A stretch of DNA of 64,000 nt from Flexithrix dorotheae DSM 6795 (GTDB taxonomy: Bacteria > Bacteroidota > Bacteroidia > Cytophagales > Flammeovirgaceae), in NCBI RefSeq assembly GCF_000379765.1, contig NZ_KB903454.1, positions 186,001-250,000 of the forward strand, written 5' to 3'. A model generated the notes under the pieces. That model saw only the letters and a list, made by a program, of their open reading frames with translations. It was not told where the DNA came from and made no database searches. Numbering within the stretch: position 1 is the first letter of the stretch; every line of letters starts with the position of its first letter. The translations under genes and the position numbers were made by a program. Below are positions 1 to 7,809 of the stretch, piece after piece.

Positions 1-1
1 C

Positions 2-643
2 AGCTATTCTGAAAACACAATCGTTGAGAAGGAAGTAATCTCGTATGAATTTGATGATAATTTCGAGAAAACAGAAGTTACTAAAATCGAAAAGACTTCA
101 CAACCCAACTTTGTAATTGGTATTTCAACGGGGCCTAAAATGTCTCATATCCTTGCCCGTCTTGAAAAAGACGGCTTGTTATTAAAAGATAGAGATGTGT
201 ACAACTTAAAAGAAATCCTGGGATACAATACTTATATCACCCATAAAGGCAGTAAATTACTCATTACAACTGATACTGTGGTGGTAAAGAATTTTAATGA
301 TGATAACCTCACGCCTAAGCTCAATAACTTTCAAAAGCTGGCCTCCAAATTTCCTATTTCTGCCTATTTAGATTTTGATAAATTTAATGAAGAGTTTCCT
401 GATATTAGCTATTCAAAATTGAGAAGGAAGGATATTACCTCTTTGTCGGAGGTTTTAAAAAGCACTTCATTTTATACTTATCCAATTTCCGGAACTGAAA
501 TTAATTCCGGAATTCAAATTGATTTTGACAATGAAAATGAAAATGGTTTTATCGGTCTGGTTAAATTTATTAATATCATTTTAAAAAGAGAGGAGAAAAA
601 CCGACAAAAACTCACCTCAGCCAACACTAAAACCTATTACTAG
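2..643 (+). CDS. Unidentified protein, C-terminal part only
   Basis: The reading frame is open from the left edge of the window, so the true start lies outside; the first ATG inside, at 140, is probably internal. About 213 residues are visible: an acidic stretch, then alternating hydrophobic beta-like segments (for example around FVIGISTGP and TYITHKGSKLLITTD), and a polar C-terminus ending in TKTYY. I do not recognise a family with confidence; the general look recalls the large Bacteroidota proteins of the DUF4836 type, but this is a weak resemblance. No membrane segment is visible in this part. It converges on the phosphatase gene on the other strand and the two 3' ends overlap by 27 bases. 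Confidence 0.7.
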   Translation, partial: SYSENTIVEKEVISYEFDDNFEKTEVTKIEKTSQPNFVIGISTGPKMSHILARLEKDGLLLKDRDVYNLKEILGYNTYITHKGSKLLITTDTVVVKNFNDDNLTPKLNNFQKLASKFPISAYLDFDKFNEEFPDISYSKLRRKDITSLSEVLKSTSFYTYPISGTEINSGIQIDFDNENENGFIGLVKFINIILKREEKNRQKLTSANTKTYY

Positions 644-2326
644 TACATCATCAATCTGAACTTGTTGTTCCTCTTTTGCTTCAGCCATCCAATCAGCCAA
701 AGTCTTTTCCAGTAAATCTTTTTGTTGGGTTATTGGCATATATTTGTTCTCCAATAATAAGTTCATCATACGTTTTTTTGTAAACTTTTTACCCCTTGGT
801 CCCGGCCCTCCAAACTGATCCTGATAACCATCAGAAAATATGTAAAACCTTGCCGGGGTATCTAATTCAATTACGTGTTTAGTAAACTTTTCTGTACCAG
901 ACCGTAAATTCCCCCCAATCGAAAGCTTCTCCCCTTTTATTTCGTGTATTTCACCATCCTTAATATAAATAAGAGGGTTCCTTGCACCGGCAAATTCCAC
1001 TTTGGGTAAACCTCCAAATAACTCAAGACGCTGAGGGTGATTATCGATTACACACAGAGCAATGTCCAAAGTATCGTCATTATGAGTAATATCTTTTTTA
1101 AGCGTGATTTTGAATTTCTCATGTAATTCATTTAAAATAATATCTGCCTCAGTTATACCCCTGATGTAAACCGTCTCATAAAGTAATCGCTCTCCAATCA
1201 ACGACATAAATGCTCCTGGCACACCATGTCCCATACAATCAACCGCAGCTATAATGGTTTTATAATCTTTCTGAAAAAACCAGTAAAAATCTCCACTTAC
1301 CACATCTTTTGGTTTAAAAAGAATAAAAGAATCCGGAAAAGCCTTCTCCACAAATCCTAATTGAGGTAAAAGAGCGCTCTGAATTCGCTGAGCATAGTTA
1401 ATACTCGCATTTATTTGTTTGTTTTTATATTGGATTTCGTCATAGGCTGAAGTAAGTTCAGAATTTGCAAACTCAAACTCGGACTTACTGGCCTGCTCAC
1501 TTTTTAAAGAACTTTCCAACTGTTCCTTAAGGGAAACTAATTCCTTGTTTTTATCCAAAAGAAGTTGACTAGCTTCCACGGTTTGTTCCTCTGTAACAAT
1601 TAACTCAGAAGTTAATTTTTCAAATTCTTCATTTTGTTTATCAATCAGATTTACATGTTTTGAAATATCTGATACTACCGGCTTGAAAATAAAAAGTCCC
1701 AAAACCAATAGGACCAGAATATTTGCACTAAAAATACCAATCTGGAATTTTTTCACTGTTTCTTTATGCAATTCCGAACCAGTCTTTAGAAGTCCTGAGA
1801 TTTCTTCCATATATCCCTGGAAGTCATTTTTGTGCGCTGCAATTGTGTTTATTTTCAATTCAAATGATTCCTTGTCTATTTCTCTCTGATCAAAGTAAAA
1901 TTTTGAGATTTCATCATTCGAAATTTTTATGGAATTATAATGTGGAGCCATTTTTTGAAATGTTCCTCTTATTTCTGCTATATGAGCATCCGGAAAAATT
2001 GGTGAATATTCCAGATCTTTTAAATTTTCCTGGATTTGCGACCAGGTGGAAGAAAGCACCTTAAAATTATCCATTTCTCTGGAGAACTCTTTTTCCTCTT
2101 CTATCCCAATTAACCTGTTGGCTTCATTATTAATCCGCTCTGTCAAAAAGATTTGTTCCCTTGTGATGTCAATTATACTTTCGTCAATAGAATGCATATT
2201 AATCACATAGTGAAAGATTAACTGGGTAAGGATAGTTAAAACCCCAATTACAACAAGCGCTGCAACATAGGATATGGTTAATTTCCTTTTTGGATTGGTA
2301 ATATTATTTTCCATTTCGGAATGCAA
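617..2326 (-). CDS. Membrane-bound PP2C-type (SpoIIE) serine phosphatase
   Basis: Predicted sensor-phosphatase of 569 residues. A membrane helix at about 15-37 and a second at about 196-216 enclose an extracytoplasmic helical sensor of about 155 residues whose start (ITREQIFLTERINNEANRL) resembles the PilJ-type sensor found in some chemoreceptors. A coiled coil (about 225-300) follows, then a SpoIIE/PP2C domain (about 310-569). The metal-binding acidic motifs are all visible: GDFYW, DCMGHGVPGAFMS, SDGYQDQFGG and DDVLVIG, so the enzyme should be active. By family knowledge such proteins dephosphorylate Ser/Thr-phosphorylated partners, often anti-sigma antagonists, in a partner-switching pathway; no anti-sigma or antagonist gene of that type sits nearby. 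The gene is monocistronic and divergent from the ECF sigma gene across 233 bases. Confidence 0.9.
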   Translation of the reverse strand: MHSEMENNITNPKRKLTISYVAALVVIGVLTILTQLIFHYVINMHSIDESIIDITREQIFLTERINNEANRLIGIEEEKEFSREMDNFKVLSSTWSQIQENLKDLEYSPIFPDAHIAEIRGTFQKMAPHYNSIKISNDEISKFYFDQREIDKESFELKINTIAAHKNDFQGYMEEISGLLKTGSELHKETVKKFQIGIFSANILVLLVLGLFIFKPVVSDISKHVNLIDKQNEEFEKLTSELIVTEEQTVEASQLLLDKNKELVSLKEQLESSLKSEQASKSEFEFANSELTSAYDEIQYKNKQINASINYAQRIQSALLPQLGFVEKAFPDSFILFKPKDVVSGDFYWFFQKDYKTIIAAVDCMGHGVPGAFMSLIGERLLYETVYIRGITEADIILNELHEKFKITLKKDITHNDDTLDIALCVIDNHPQRLELFGGLPKVEFAGARNPLIYIKDGEIHEIKGEKLSIGGNLRSGTEKFTKHVIELDTPARFYIFSDGYQDQFGGPGPRGKKFTKKRMMNLLLENKYMPITQQKDLLEKTLADWMAEAKEEQQVQIDDVLVIGFSVG

Positions 2327-2559
2327 TTAAAAAATGGCTTTGTATTTTAATGGCTTAATAACGCAAACAACGATGGTTTATTAGGATTTTAAAGTGAATT
2401 TAGAAGTGTTATTTTTCAGAATTTCTCAAACACATTTTTTGTTTTTGAAAAAATTAGAAAGTTTTAATTTTAACTCTATTTTTACCTCAAAGTTAAACCC
2501 TAATAATTACCAAAATACTCAAGGCTACTAGCTAGATTTTATTATTGAAAAATAATTAA

Positions 2560-3171
2560 ATGGAAAACCAACCGGAACAACTAAATGAATCCAGTTTAAT
2601 TGAAAAACTTCTTCAAAAAGAGAAAAGTACTTTTGATTATGTATTTAAAAAATATTATACAGAACTGTGTAGATATGGACTAAAAATAACTGGTAATGAA
2701 GAAGTTACAGAAGAAATAGTTCAGGATATTTTTGTTTATGTATGGGAAAAGGGAGATCAGTTAAATATCCAAACGAACCTTAAGGGTTATTTGCTTAAGG
2801 CAGTCAAAAACCGCAGCATCAATTACCTTAAAAGCCAGTTGGCCAATCAGCATTTTGAGGAAATTCAGCCACATACTATGTCAGATGAAGTTTCAGGCCA
2901 CTCAGAAATTGAAAACAGCGAATTGGAACTAATTATAAAAAGGGGGATAAATCAACTTCCCAACAAATGTCAATTAATATTTAAATTGAGCCGGCATACA
3001 GGACTTACCTATGAAGAGATTTCAAAAGAACTTAATATTTCTAAAAAAACCGTGGAGGCACAAATGGGCATAGCCTTAAAAAAACTACGGTCATTTCTCG
3101 AAATTCACTGGGATAAAATTCTGTTTATCCTATTTGTTTTTGAAATTATGAAAAAAAATAACCCAATTTAG
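2560..3171 (+). CDS. ECF-type RNA polymerase sigma-70 factor (FecI-like)
   Basis: 203-residue sigma factor. Region 2 covers about residues 15-90, with the typical TEEIVQDIFVYVWEK helix, and region 4 about 125-185 with a helix-turn-helix (LTYEEISKELNISKKTVEAQ). There is no region 3 and no C-terminal regulatory domain, as in other ECF factors of the Bacteroidota. It is followed by a FecR-type anti-sigma gene and an STN-domain TonB-dependent receptor, the standard order of a cell-surface signalling cassette: the occupied receptor signals through FecR to release this sigma factor, which then transcribes the uptake genes. The C-terminus after region 4 is hydrophobic (ILFILFVFEI), which is unusual for a soluble factor and could hold it at the membrane. 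Confidence 0.93.
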   Translation: MENQPEQLNESSLIEKLLQKEKSTFDYVFKKYYTELCRYGLKITGNEEVTEEIVQDIFVYVWEKGDQLNIQTNLKGYLLKAVKNRSINYLKSQLANQHFEEIQPHTMSDEVSGHSEIENSELELIIKRGINQLPNKCQLIFKLSRHTGLTYEEISKELNISKKTVEAQMGIALKKLRSFLEIHWDKILFILFVFEIMKKNNPI

Positions 3172-3298
3172 GGGTATCAAGCTTAAATTTTGACTTCTAT
3201 GTGTATATGGTGTAAATGAATAAAACAGACATTTTCCCCAAACATGAAAAAATTTAGATACCAGAAGAAAATTAGATCCAACCCAACAAGGAGTTATT

Positions 3299-4318
3299 AT
3301 GGAAAAATGGGACTTAATCGCAAAATATATAGCCGGAGAGGCCTCTGAAGATGAAATTACCCAAATAGAAAACTGGGAAAAGGAAAGTTCAGCGAATAGC
3401 CAGGTTTTGAAAAAAATCAAAAAGGTGTGGGAAAATTCAGAAAATGATCCCCGATCTTTCAATCCTGATGTAAATCAGGCCCTGGAACAGGTAAATCAAA
3501 AAATTAATTTTAAAGAACCCAAAGTTGTACCTTTTGTTCCTGAAAAAAGGATTTCCTTTTATTCTAATGTAAGAAATATTGCAGCAGTAATTCTATTATT
3601 AATCGGTGCTACTTTTGCCTATTACTCCTATATTGAAGATTCAAATATTTTTCCCCAGGAATTATCCATTCAACAAACTAACCATAAAGAAAGGAAAACC
3701 ATTACCCTGGCGGATGGTTCAAAAGTTTGGCTGAATAATCAATCTACCTTAAAATTTCCACAAAAGTTTAGTGGGAATTCCCGGGAGATTCATCTATTAG
3801 GAGAAGGTTATTTTGAGATCACCAAAAATCCTGAAAAACCATTTATTATTCATCTGGAAAATCAAACCAAAATTGAAGTATTAGGAACTTCCTTTAATGT
3901 AAATGCCAACAGTCCTTCAGAAAAGATTGTGGTGAGTGTTACCTCCGGAAAAGTTAAGTTTGGAAAAAAACTGGACAAGGAAAAGTTTGTGATTCTTGAA
4001 AAAGAAACCCAGGGAATTTACAAAGCTAAAAATCAAACCTTTTCTTTAGAAAATGAACTTGACACTAACGTGTTTGCCTGGAGAACTGGTAAATTATCTT
4101 TTCAAAACACGCCTTTAAATCAGGTTTTCTTAACTTTATCCAAACATTATAACAAAAAGTTTATTCTTGAAAATGCTGCACTCAAAGACTGCCAGTATAA
4201 TTCCTCATTTGACAATCTCAAACTAAAGGAAGTGGCAAATATTATCAAAAAGAGTTATGGTTTTGATTTGGCAATTGAGGAGAATAAAATAATATTTAAA
4301 GGTGGAAAATGTCTGTAG
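3299..4318 (+). CDS. FecR-family anti-sigma factor
   Basis: 339-residue anti-sigma factor. The cytoplasmic N-terminus (about 1-90) contains the sigma-binding helices including the IAKYIAGEASEDEI stretch; a single membrane helix lies at about 94-113 (AAVILLLIGATFAYYSY); the periplasmic FecR domain follows at about 130-230 and a DUF4974-like C-terminal domain at about 260-336. It should transmit the state of the outer-membrane receptor encoded next to the sigma factor encoded upstream. The last 10 bases overlap the receptor gene, so the two are probably translationally coupled. The gap of 127 bases to the sigma gene leaves room for a separate promoter, although I see none with the consensus. 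Confidence 0.93.
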   Translation: MEKWDLIAKYIAGEASEDEITQIENWEKESSANSQVLKKIKKVWENSENDPRSFNPDVNQALEQVNQKINFKEPKVVPFVPEKRISFYSNVRNIAAVILLLIGATFAYYSYIEDSNIFPQELSIQQTNHKERKTITLADGSKVWLNNQSTLKFPQKFSGNSREIHLLGEGYFEITKNPEKPFIIHLENQTKIEVLGTSFNVNANSPSEKIVVSVTSGKVKFGKKLDKEKFVILEKETQGIYKAKNQTFSLENELDTNVFAWRTGKLSFQNTPLNQVFLTLSKHYNKKFILENAALKDCQYNSSFDNLKLKEVANIIKKSYGFDLAIEENKIIFKGGKCL

Positions 4319-7002
4319 ATTTAAAGCGAATAACTCTTGTATTTGCCCTATTAATCTTAATCATAAAGTTTGGATATTCTCAAAATGAAATACTACAAAA
4401 ACCTGTAAATAACTTCAAAGGCTCCCTTTCTATTGGAGAAGTCATGAATAAACTGGAAAGGGATTGTGGGGTTCAATTTTCCTATAGTTCGCAAATTCTT
4501 GATACTTCCAAAAAGGTTACCTTGAACAAAACATATTATCGCCTTCAGGAAATTTTAGATATTCTTTTCCCTCCAAACGCGATTAAGTATACGGTCCAGG
4601 GAAATTATATCATTCTAACCCCTGCCAGACCCAAGCAAGAACAACCGAAAACTTTTGTTGTAAATGGAATTATTTCAGATGCCCATTCCGGAGAAACCCT
4701 GATTGGAGCCAGTGTTTATCTGCTTGAAAAAAATGAGGGTAAAGTGAAATTTGGCATTACCACAAATCCCTATGGTTTTTACTCTATTTCCCTTCCTGAA
4801 GGCAGAAATCAAATTGTTTTTTCTTATATCGGCTATCTTAACGACACCATAGAAGTTAATCTGACAAATGATATTCAAATTGACAAAGAATTAAAAATTC
4901 ATGTTGCTGAATTACAGGAAATAGTGGTTTCAAGTAAAGAAGAGAGTAAAAATGTAAGTTCTCCTGAAACTTCAGTTTATCAGATTGACAAGAAAACATT
5001 AGGACAGATTCCATTTATTTATGGAGAAGAAGACGTGTTAAAAGCATTAAAAACGCTTCCTGGTATAAATTCCATGGGGGAAGGCACGCCTGGGATAAAT
5101 GTACGGGGAGGAAATATAGACCAAAGTATTTTGCTGCTTGATGAAGCTCCTATTTTTAATTCTGCCCACCTTTATGGCCTGGTTTCAATTTTTAATCCGG
5201 ATGTAGTCAAAGATGTAAAAATAAACAAAGGGAGTTTACCTGCCTCCAAGGGAGGTTTTTTATCTTCCGTTTCAGAAGTTCGACAAAAGGAAGGAAACAA
5301 TAAAGAATTATTAATTAGTGGAGGAATTGGGGCAATTTCCGGGAGGCTTACCATTGAAGCTCCAATAATTAAGGATAAGAGTTCCTTCCTAATTTCAGGC
5401 AGACAATCATTTCCACGACTTTCTTCATTCACCTTAAAAAACACTGCCTTTTCCTCTGGCTACAATACTTTTTCGGAAATCAACACCAAATTTAATTACC
5501 AGTTAAATGATAACAATCAGTTTTTTCTTTCCGGATATTTCGGTGAAGATAACGTTGAGGCATTTAATGAACAAGTTTACTGGGGCAATAACCTTGGTTC
5601 TTTTCGGTGGAATCATCTTTTCAAAGACAAAAGACTATTTTCAAATTTTTCAGCCATTTTTAGCAATTATGAATATAGCCTTGACCGCTTTCAAAGCAAC
5701 GAGCTTTCATTAATCCAGGCCTCCATCCAGAATTACAATATAAAATCAAACTTTTCCTTCTTTAAATCTTCAGTTACTAAAATGGATTTTGGAATAGATT
5801 TAATTTTTAGAAGAATAAACCCGGGACAGGTAATTTCAGTTGAGGGTGCAAGCAGCGGTTATAATGTAAAACTGGATAGAGAAAAAGGCCTGGAAGGGGC
5901 CCTTTATTTTGAAAAAGAAGATATTCTGAGTCCAAAATTTACCATTCAGTATGGTATGAGATATTCCTTTTTTGCCTTGACCGGACCAGGAAAAGTTTAC
6001 CAATACATGGAAGATCTTCCTAAAACCCAACAAACCACCACCGGGGTAAAAAGCTTTAATAAATTCGAACTCAAAGATTTCTATAATGCCTTGGAGCCCA
6101 GGTTGGCCATAAAATACAGCCTTAGTGAGGAAAGTTCATTAAAATTCAATTACAACAAAACCAACCAGTATATCCATCTCCTTTCAAATACCAATACCCC
6201 ATTACTTACCGATTTGTGGAAACTTAGCGGCCCTTACCTTAAACCACAAGTAAGTAATCAGATAAGCCTGGGATATTACAAGAACATCAATATGTTCAAT
6301 TTTGAATCTTCAGTTGAAGTATTTTACAAAAAGATGAATAACCTTTTGGATTTTAAAGATGGAGCTAGTTTGCTTTTAAACCCTCAAGTTGAGACGGAAA
6401 TTCTTCAGGGCGAAGGCAGGGCATATGGAATTGAGTTTTTTGCTAAAAAAAATCTGGGAAAAATAAGCGGTTGGTTAAGTTATACACTAAGTAGATCTGA
6501 AAAAAAATATGATAGTAAATTCGAAGAGGAAACTATTAATGAAGGAAATTATTTCCCAACCAATTTTGATGCACTCCATAGTTTGAGGATTGTAGGCTTT
6601 TACCAGATTTCCAAAAGACTGGATGTATCTGCTAGTTTCAATTTTGATTCAGGCCGCCCCTACTCCGTTCCATATACTAAGTTCGACTACAACGGGATAG
6701 TAATTCCAAATTATAAATACAGGAATCAGGAAAGGTTGCCAGCCAATCACAGAGTTGATTTATCAGGAACTTATTTAGGCGGTACTATAAAAAAGAAAGG
6801 AAAGAACAAAGGTAAACCCAAACGATTACACAGCAGTTTTACAGTTTCTATATACAATCTGTATTCCCGTCAAAATGTATTCTCAGTATTTTACGAAGTG
6901 GATAATCAAAATCCCAATAAGCTGACTCCCCAAAAAATATCATTTTTTGATGCTGCCATATTTTCCTTTACCTGGAATTTTAAATACAGGAAAAGGAAGT
7001 AA
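4309..7002 (+). CDS. TonB-dependent receptor with STN signalling domain
   Basis: 897-residue outer-membrane receptor. In order: signal peptide (about 1-25, ending GYSQ); STN/secretin-TonB N-terminal domain (about 38-105) that would contact FecR; carboxypeptidase-regulatory-like beta-sandwich (about 115-210, with GETLIGASVYLLE and GFYSISLPEG); plug (about 225-330, with GINVRGGNIDQSILLLDEAPI); and a beta-barrel to the C-terminus. It is shorter than SusC-type receptors and has no SusD gene beside it, so uptake of a polysaccharide through a SusCD pair is unlikely. The substrate cannot be read from sequence; a siderophore or other small metal chelate is a family-based guess. The gene starts inside the end of the FecR gene. 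Confidence 0.94.
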   Translation: MSVDLKRITLVFALLILIIKFGYSQNEILQKPVNNFKGSLSIGEVMNKLERDCGVQFSYSSQILDTSKKVTLNKTYYRLQEILDILFPPNAIKYTVQGNYIILTPARPKQEQPKTFVVNGIISDAHSGETLIGASVYLLEKNEGKVKFGITTNPYGFYSISLPEGRNQIVFSYIGYLNDTIEVNLTNDIQIDKELKIHVAELQEIVVSSKEESKNVSSPETSVYQIDKKTLGQIPFIYGEEDVLKALKTLPGINSMGEGTPGINVRGGNIDQSILLLDEAPIFNSAHLYGLVSIFNPDVVKDVKINKGSLPASKGGFLSSVSEVRQKEGNNKELLISGGIGAISGRLTIEAPIIKDKSSFLISGRQSFPRLSSFTLKNTAFSSGYNTFSEINTKFNYQLNDNNQFFLSGYFGEDNVEAFNEQVYWGNNLGSFRWNHLFKDKRLFSNFSAIFSNYEYSLDRFQSNELSLIQASIQNYNIKSNFSFFKSSVTKMDFGIDLIFRRINPGQVISVEGASSGYNVKLDREKGLEGALYFEKEDILSPKFTIQYGMRYSFFALTGPGKVYQYMEDLPKTQQTTTGVKSFNKFELKDFYNALEPRLAIKYSLSEESSLKFNYNKTNQYIHLLSNTNTPLLTDLWKLSGPYLKPQVSNQISLGYYKNINMFNFESSVEVFYKKMNNLLDFKDGASLLLNPQVETEILQGEGRAYGIEFFAKKNLGKISGWLSYTLSRSEKKYDSKFEEETINEGNYFPTNFDALHSLRIVGFYQISKRLDVSASFNFDSGRPYSVPYTKFDYNGIVIPNYKYRNQERLPANHRVDLSGTYLGGTIKKKGKNKGKPKRLHSSFTVSIYNLYSRQNVFSVFYEVDNQNPNKLTPQKISFFDAAIFSFTWNFKYRKRK

Positions 7003-7092
7003 AATACTTATAACAATTCTTAACAGGTACAATACCTTAATTTGAAATTAGCAAATTAAATAGTAGTTTGCAGGATAAATTGAAGGTATAAT

Positions 7093-7716
7093 ATGAATAA
7101 TTCAAGTTCTATTTTTTATGTAATCGTCAGGTTCTTGATCTATATTATTCTTGTTCTGGGACTTACACAACTACTTTTTGTGGATACCTCTATCACCTAC
7201 GACCCGGAGGAAGTACAGGAAGCAACCCTGACGGAATGGATGCAGCTTACTTTCCTGGCATTTATTTTAATTTTTTTCTTTTTGGCCGGAAACGCATCCA
7301 AGGTAAGAAAACCCTTTGTAAATATCCTAATTGGAGTTACCCTAATTGTATTTATCAGAGAAGTGGATTGGTTCTTTGAATCCTATATCTTTTATGGTTC
7401 CTGGCAAATTCTTGCCTTAATTATTTTTACTTTCTTTGCGATTAACAGCTATCGGGAAAGAGATTTATTATCATTTTCAATCAAGGATTTTATCAAACAA
7501 CCAAGTTTTGGAATTATTCTTTGCGGATTTCTAACCACCTTTGTATTTGCACCAGTTTTAGGCAGGTTAGACTTCTGGGTTTCAGTAATGGATGGTTATT
7601 TAAGAGCTATTGCCAATGGTGCAGAAGAGGGCGTTGAATTATTAGGGTATTTTTTCATTCTGGTAGGTGCTTTTGAGTATTTCCTAAATGTTAAAACTCC
7701 TAAAATAAGTACGTAA
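7093..7716 (+). CDS. Six-helix membrane protein of unknown function
   Basis: I do not recognise a family. The 207-residue protein has about six hydrophobic segments (roughly 5-28, 49-68, 75-95, 103-119, 132-152 and 181-200). Charged residues sit at or inside membrane segments: FIREVDWFFE at the end of helix 3 and GAEEGVELLGY at the start of helix 6, and an acidic loop (DPEEVQEATLTEW) follows helix 1. Such buried acidic residues suggest proton or metal handling, or an enzymatic role, but this is inference. The gene lies 90 bases downstream of the receptor and 93 upstream of the TonB gene, in the same direction, and the TonB gene has its own promoter, so this gene more likely belongs to the receptor transcript. 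Confidence 0.85.
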   Translation: MNNSSSIFYVIVRFLIYIILVLGLTQLLFVDTSITYDPEEVQEATLTEWMQLTFLAFILIFFFLAGNASKVRKPFVNILIGVTLIVFIREVDWFFESYIFYGSWQILALIIFTFFAINSYRERDLLSFSIKDFIKQPSFGIILCGFLTTFVFAPVLGRLDFWVSVMDGYLRAIANGAEEGVELLGYFFILVGAFEYFLNVKTPKIST

Positions 7717-7735
7717 TTACCCAAAATAGATGAAA

Positions 7736-7763
7736 TTGCTTTCATTTAATTTGTATAACTTTG
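7736..7763 (+). promoter_or_regulatory. Bacteroidota-type promoter of the TonB gene
   Basis: TTG at 7736-7738, a 17-base spacer, then TAACTTTG at 7756-7763. This matches the TTG-N17-23-TAnnTTTG consensus of the primary sigma factor of this phylum. The element ends 46 bases before the ATG of the TonB gene. Confidence 0.75.
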
Positions 7764-7809
7764 ACACAAGATAATTAAAATTTATAACCTGAATCTATCT
7801 ATTTGAATA

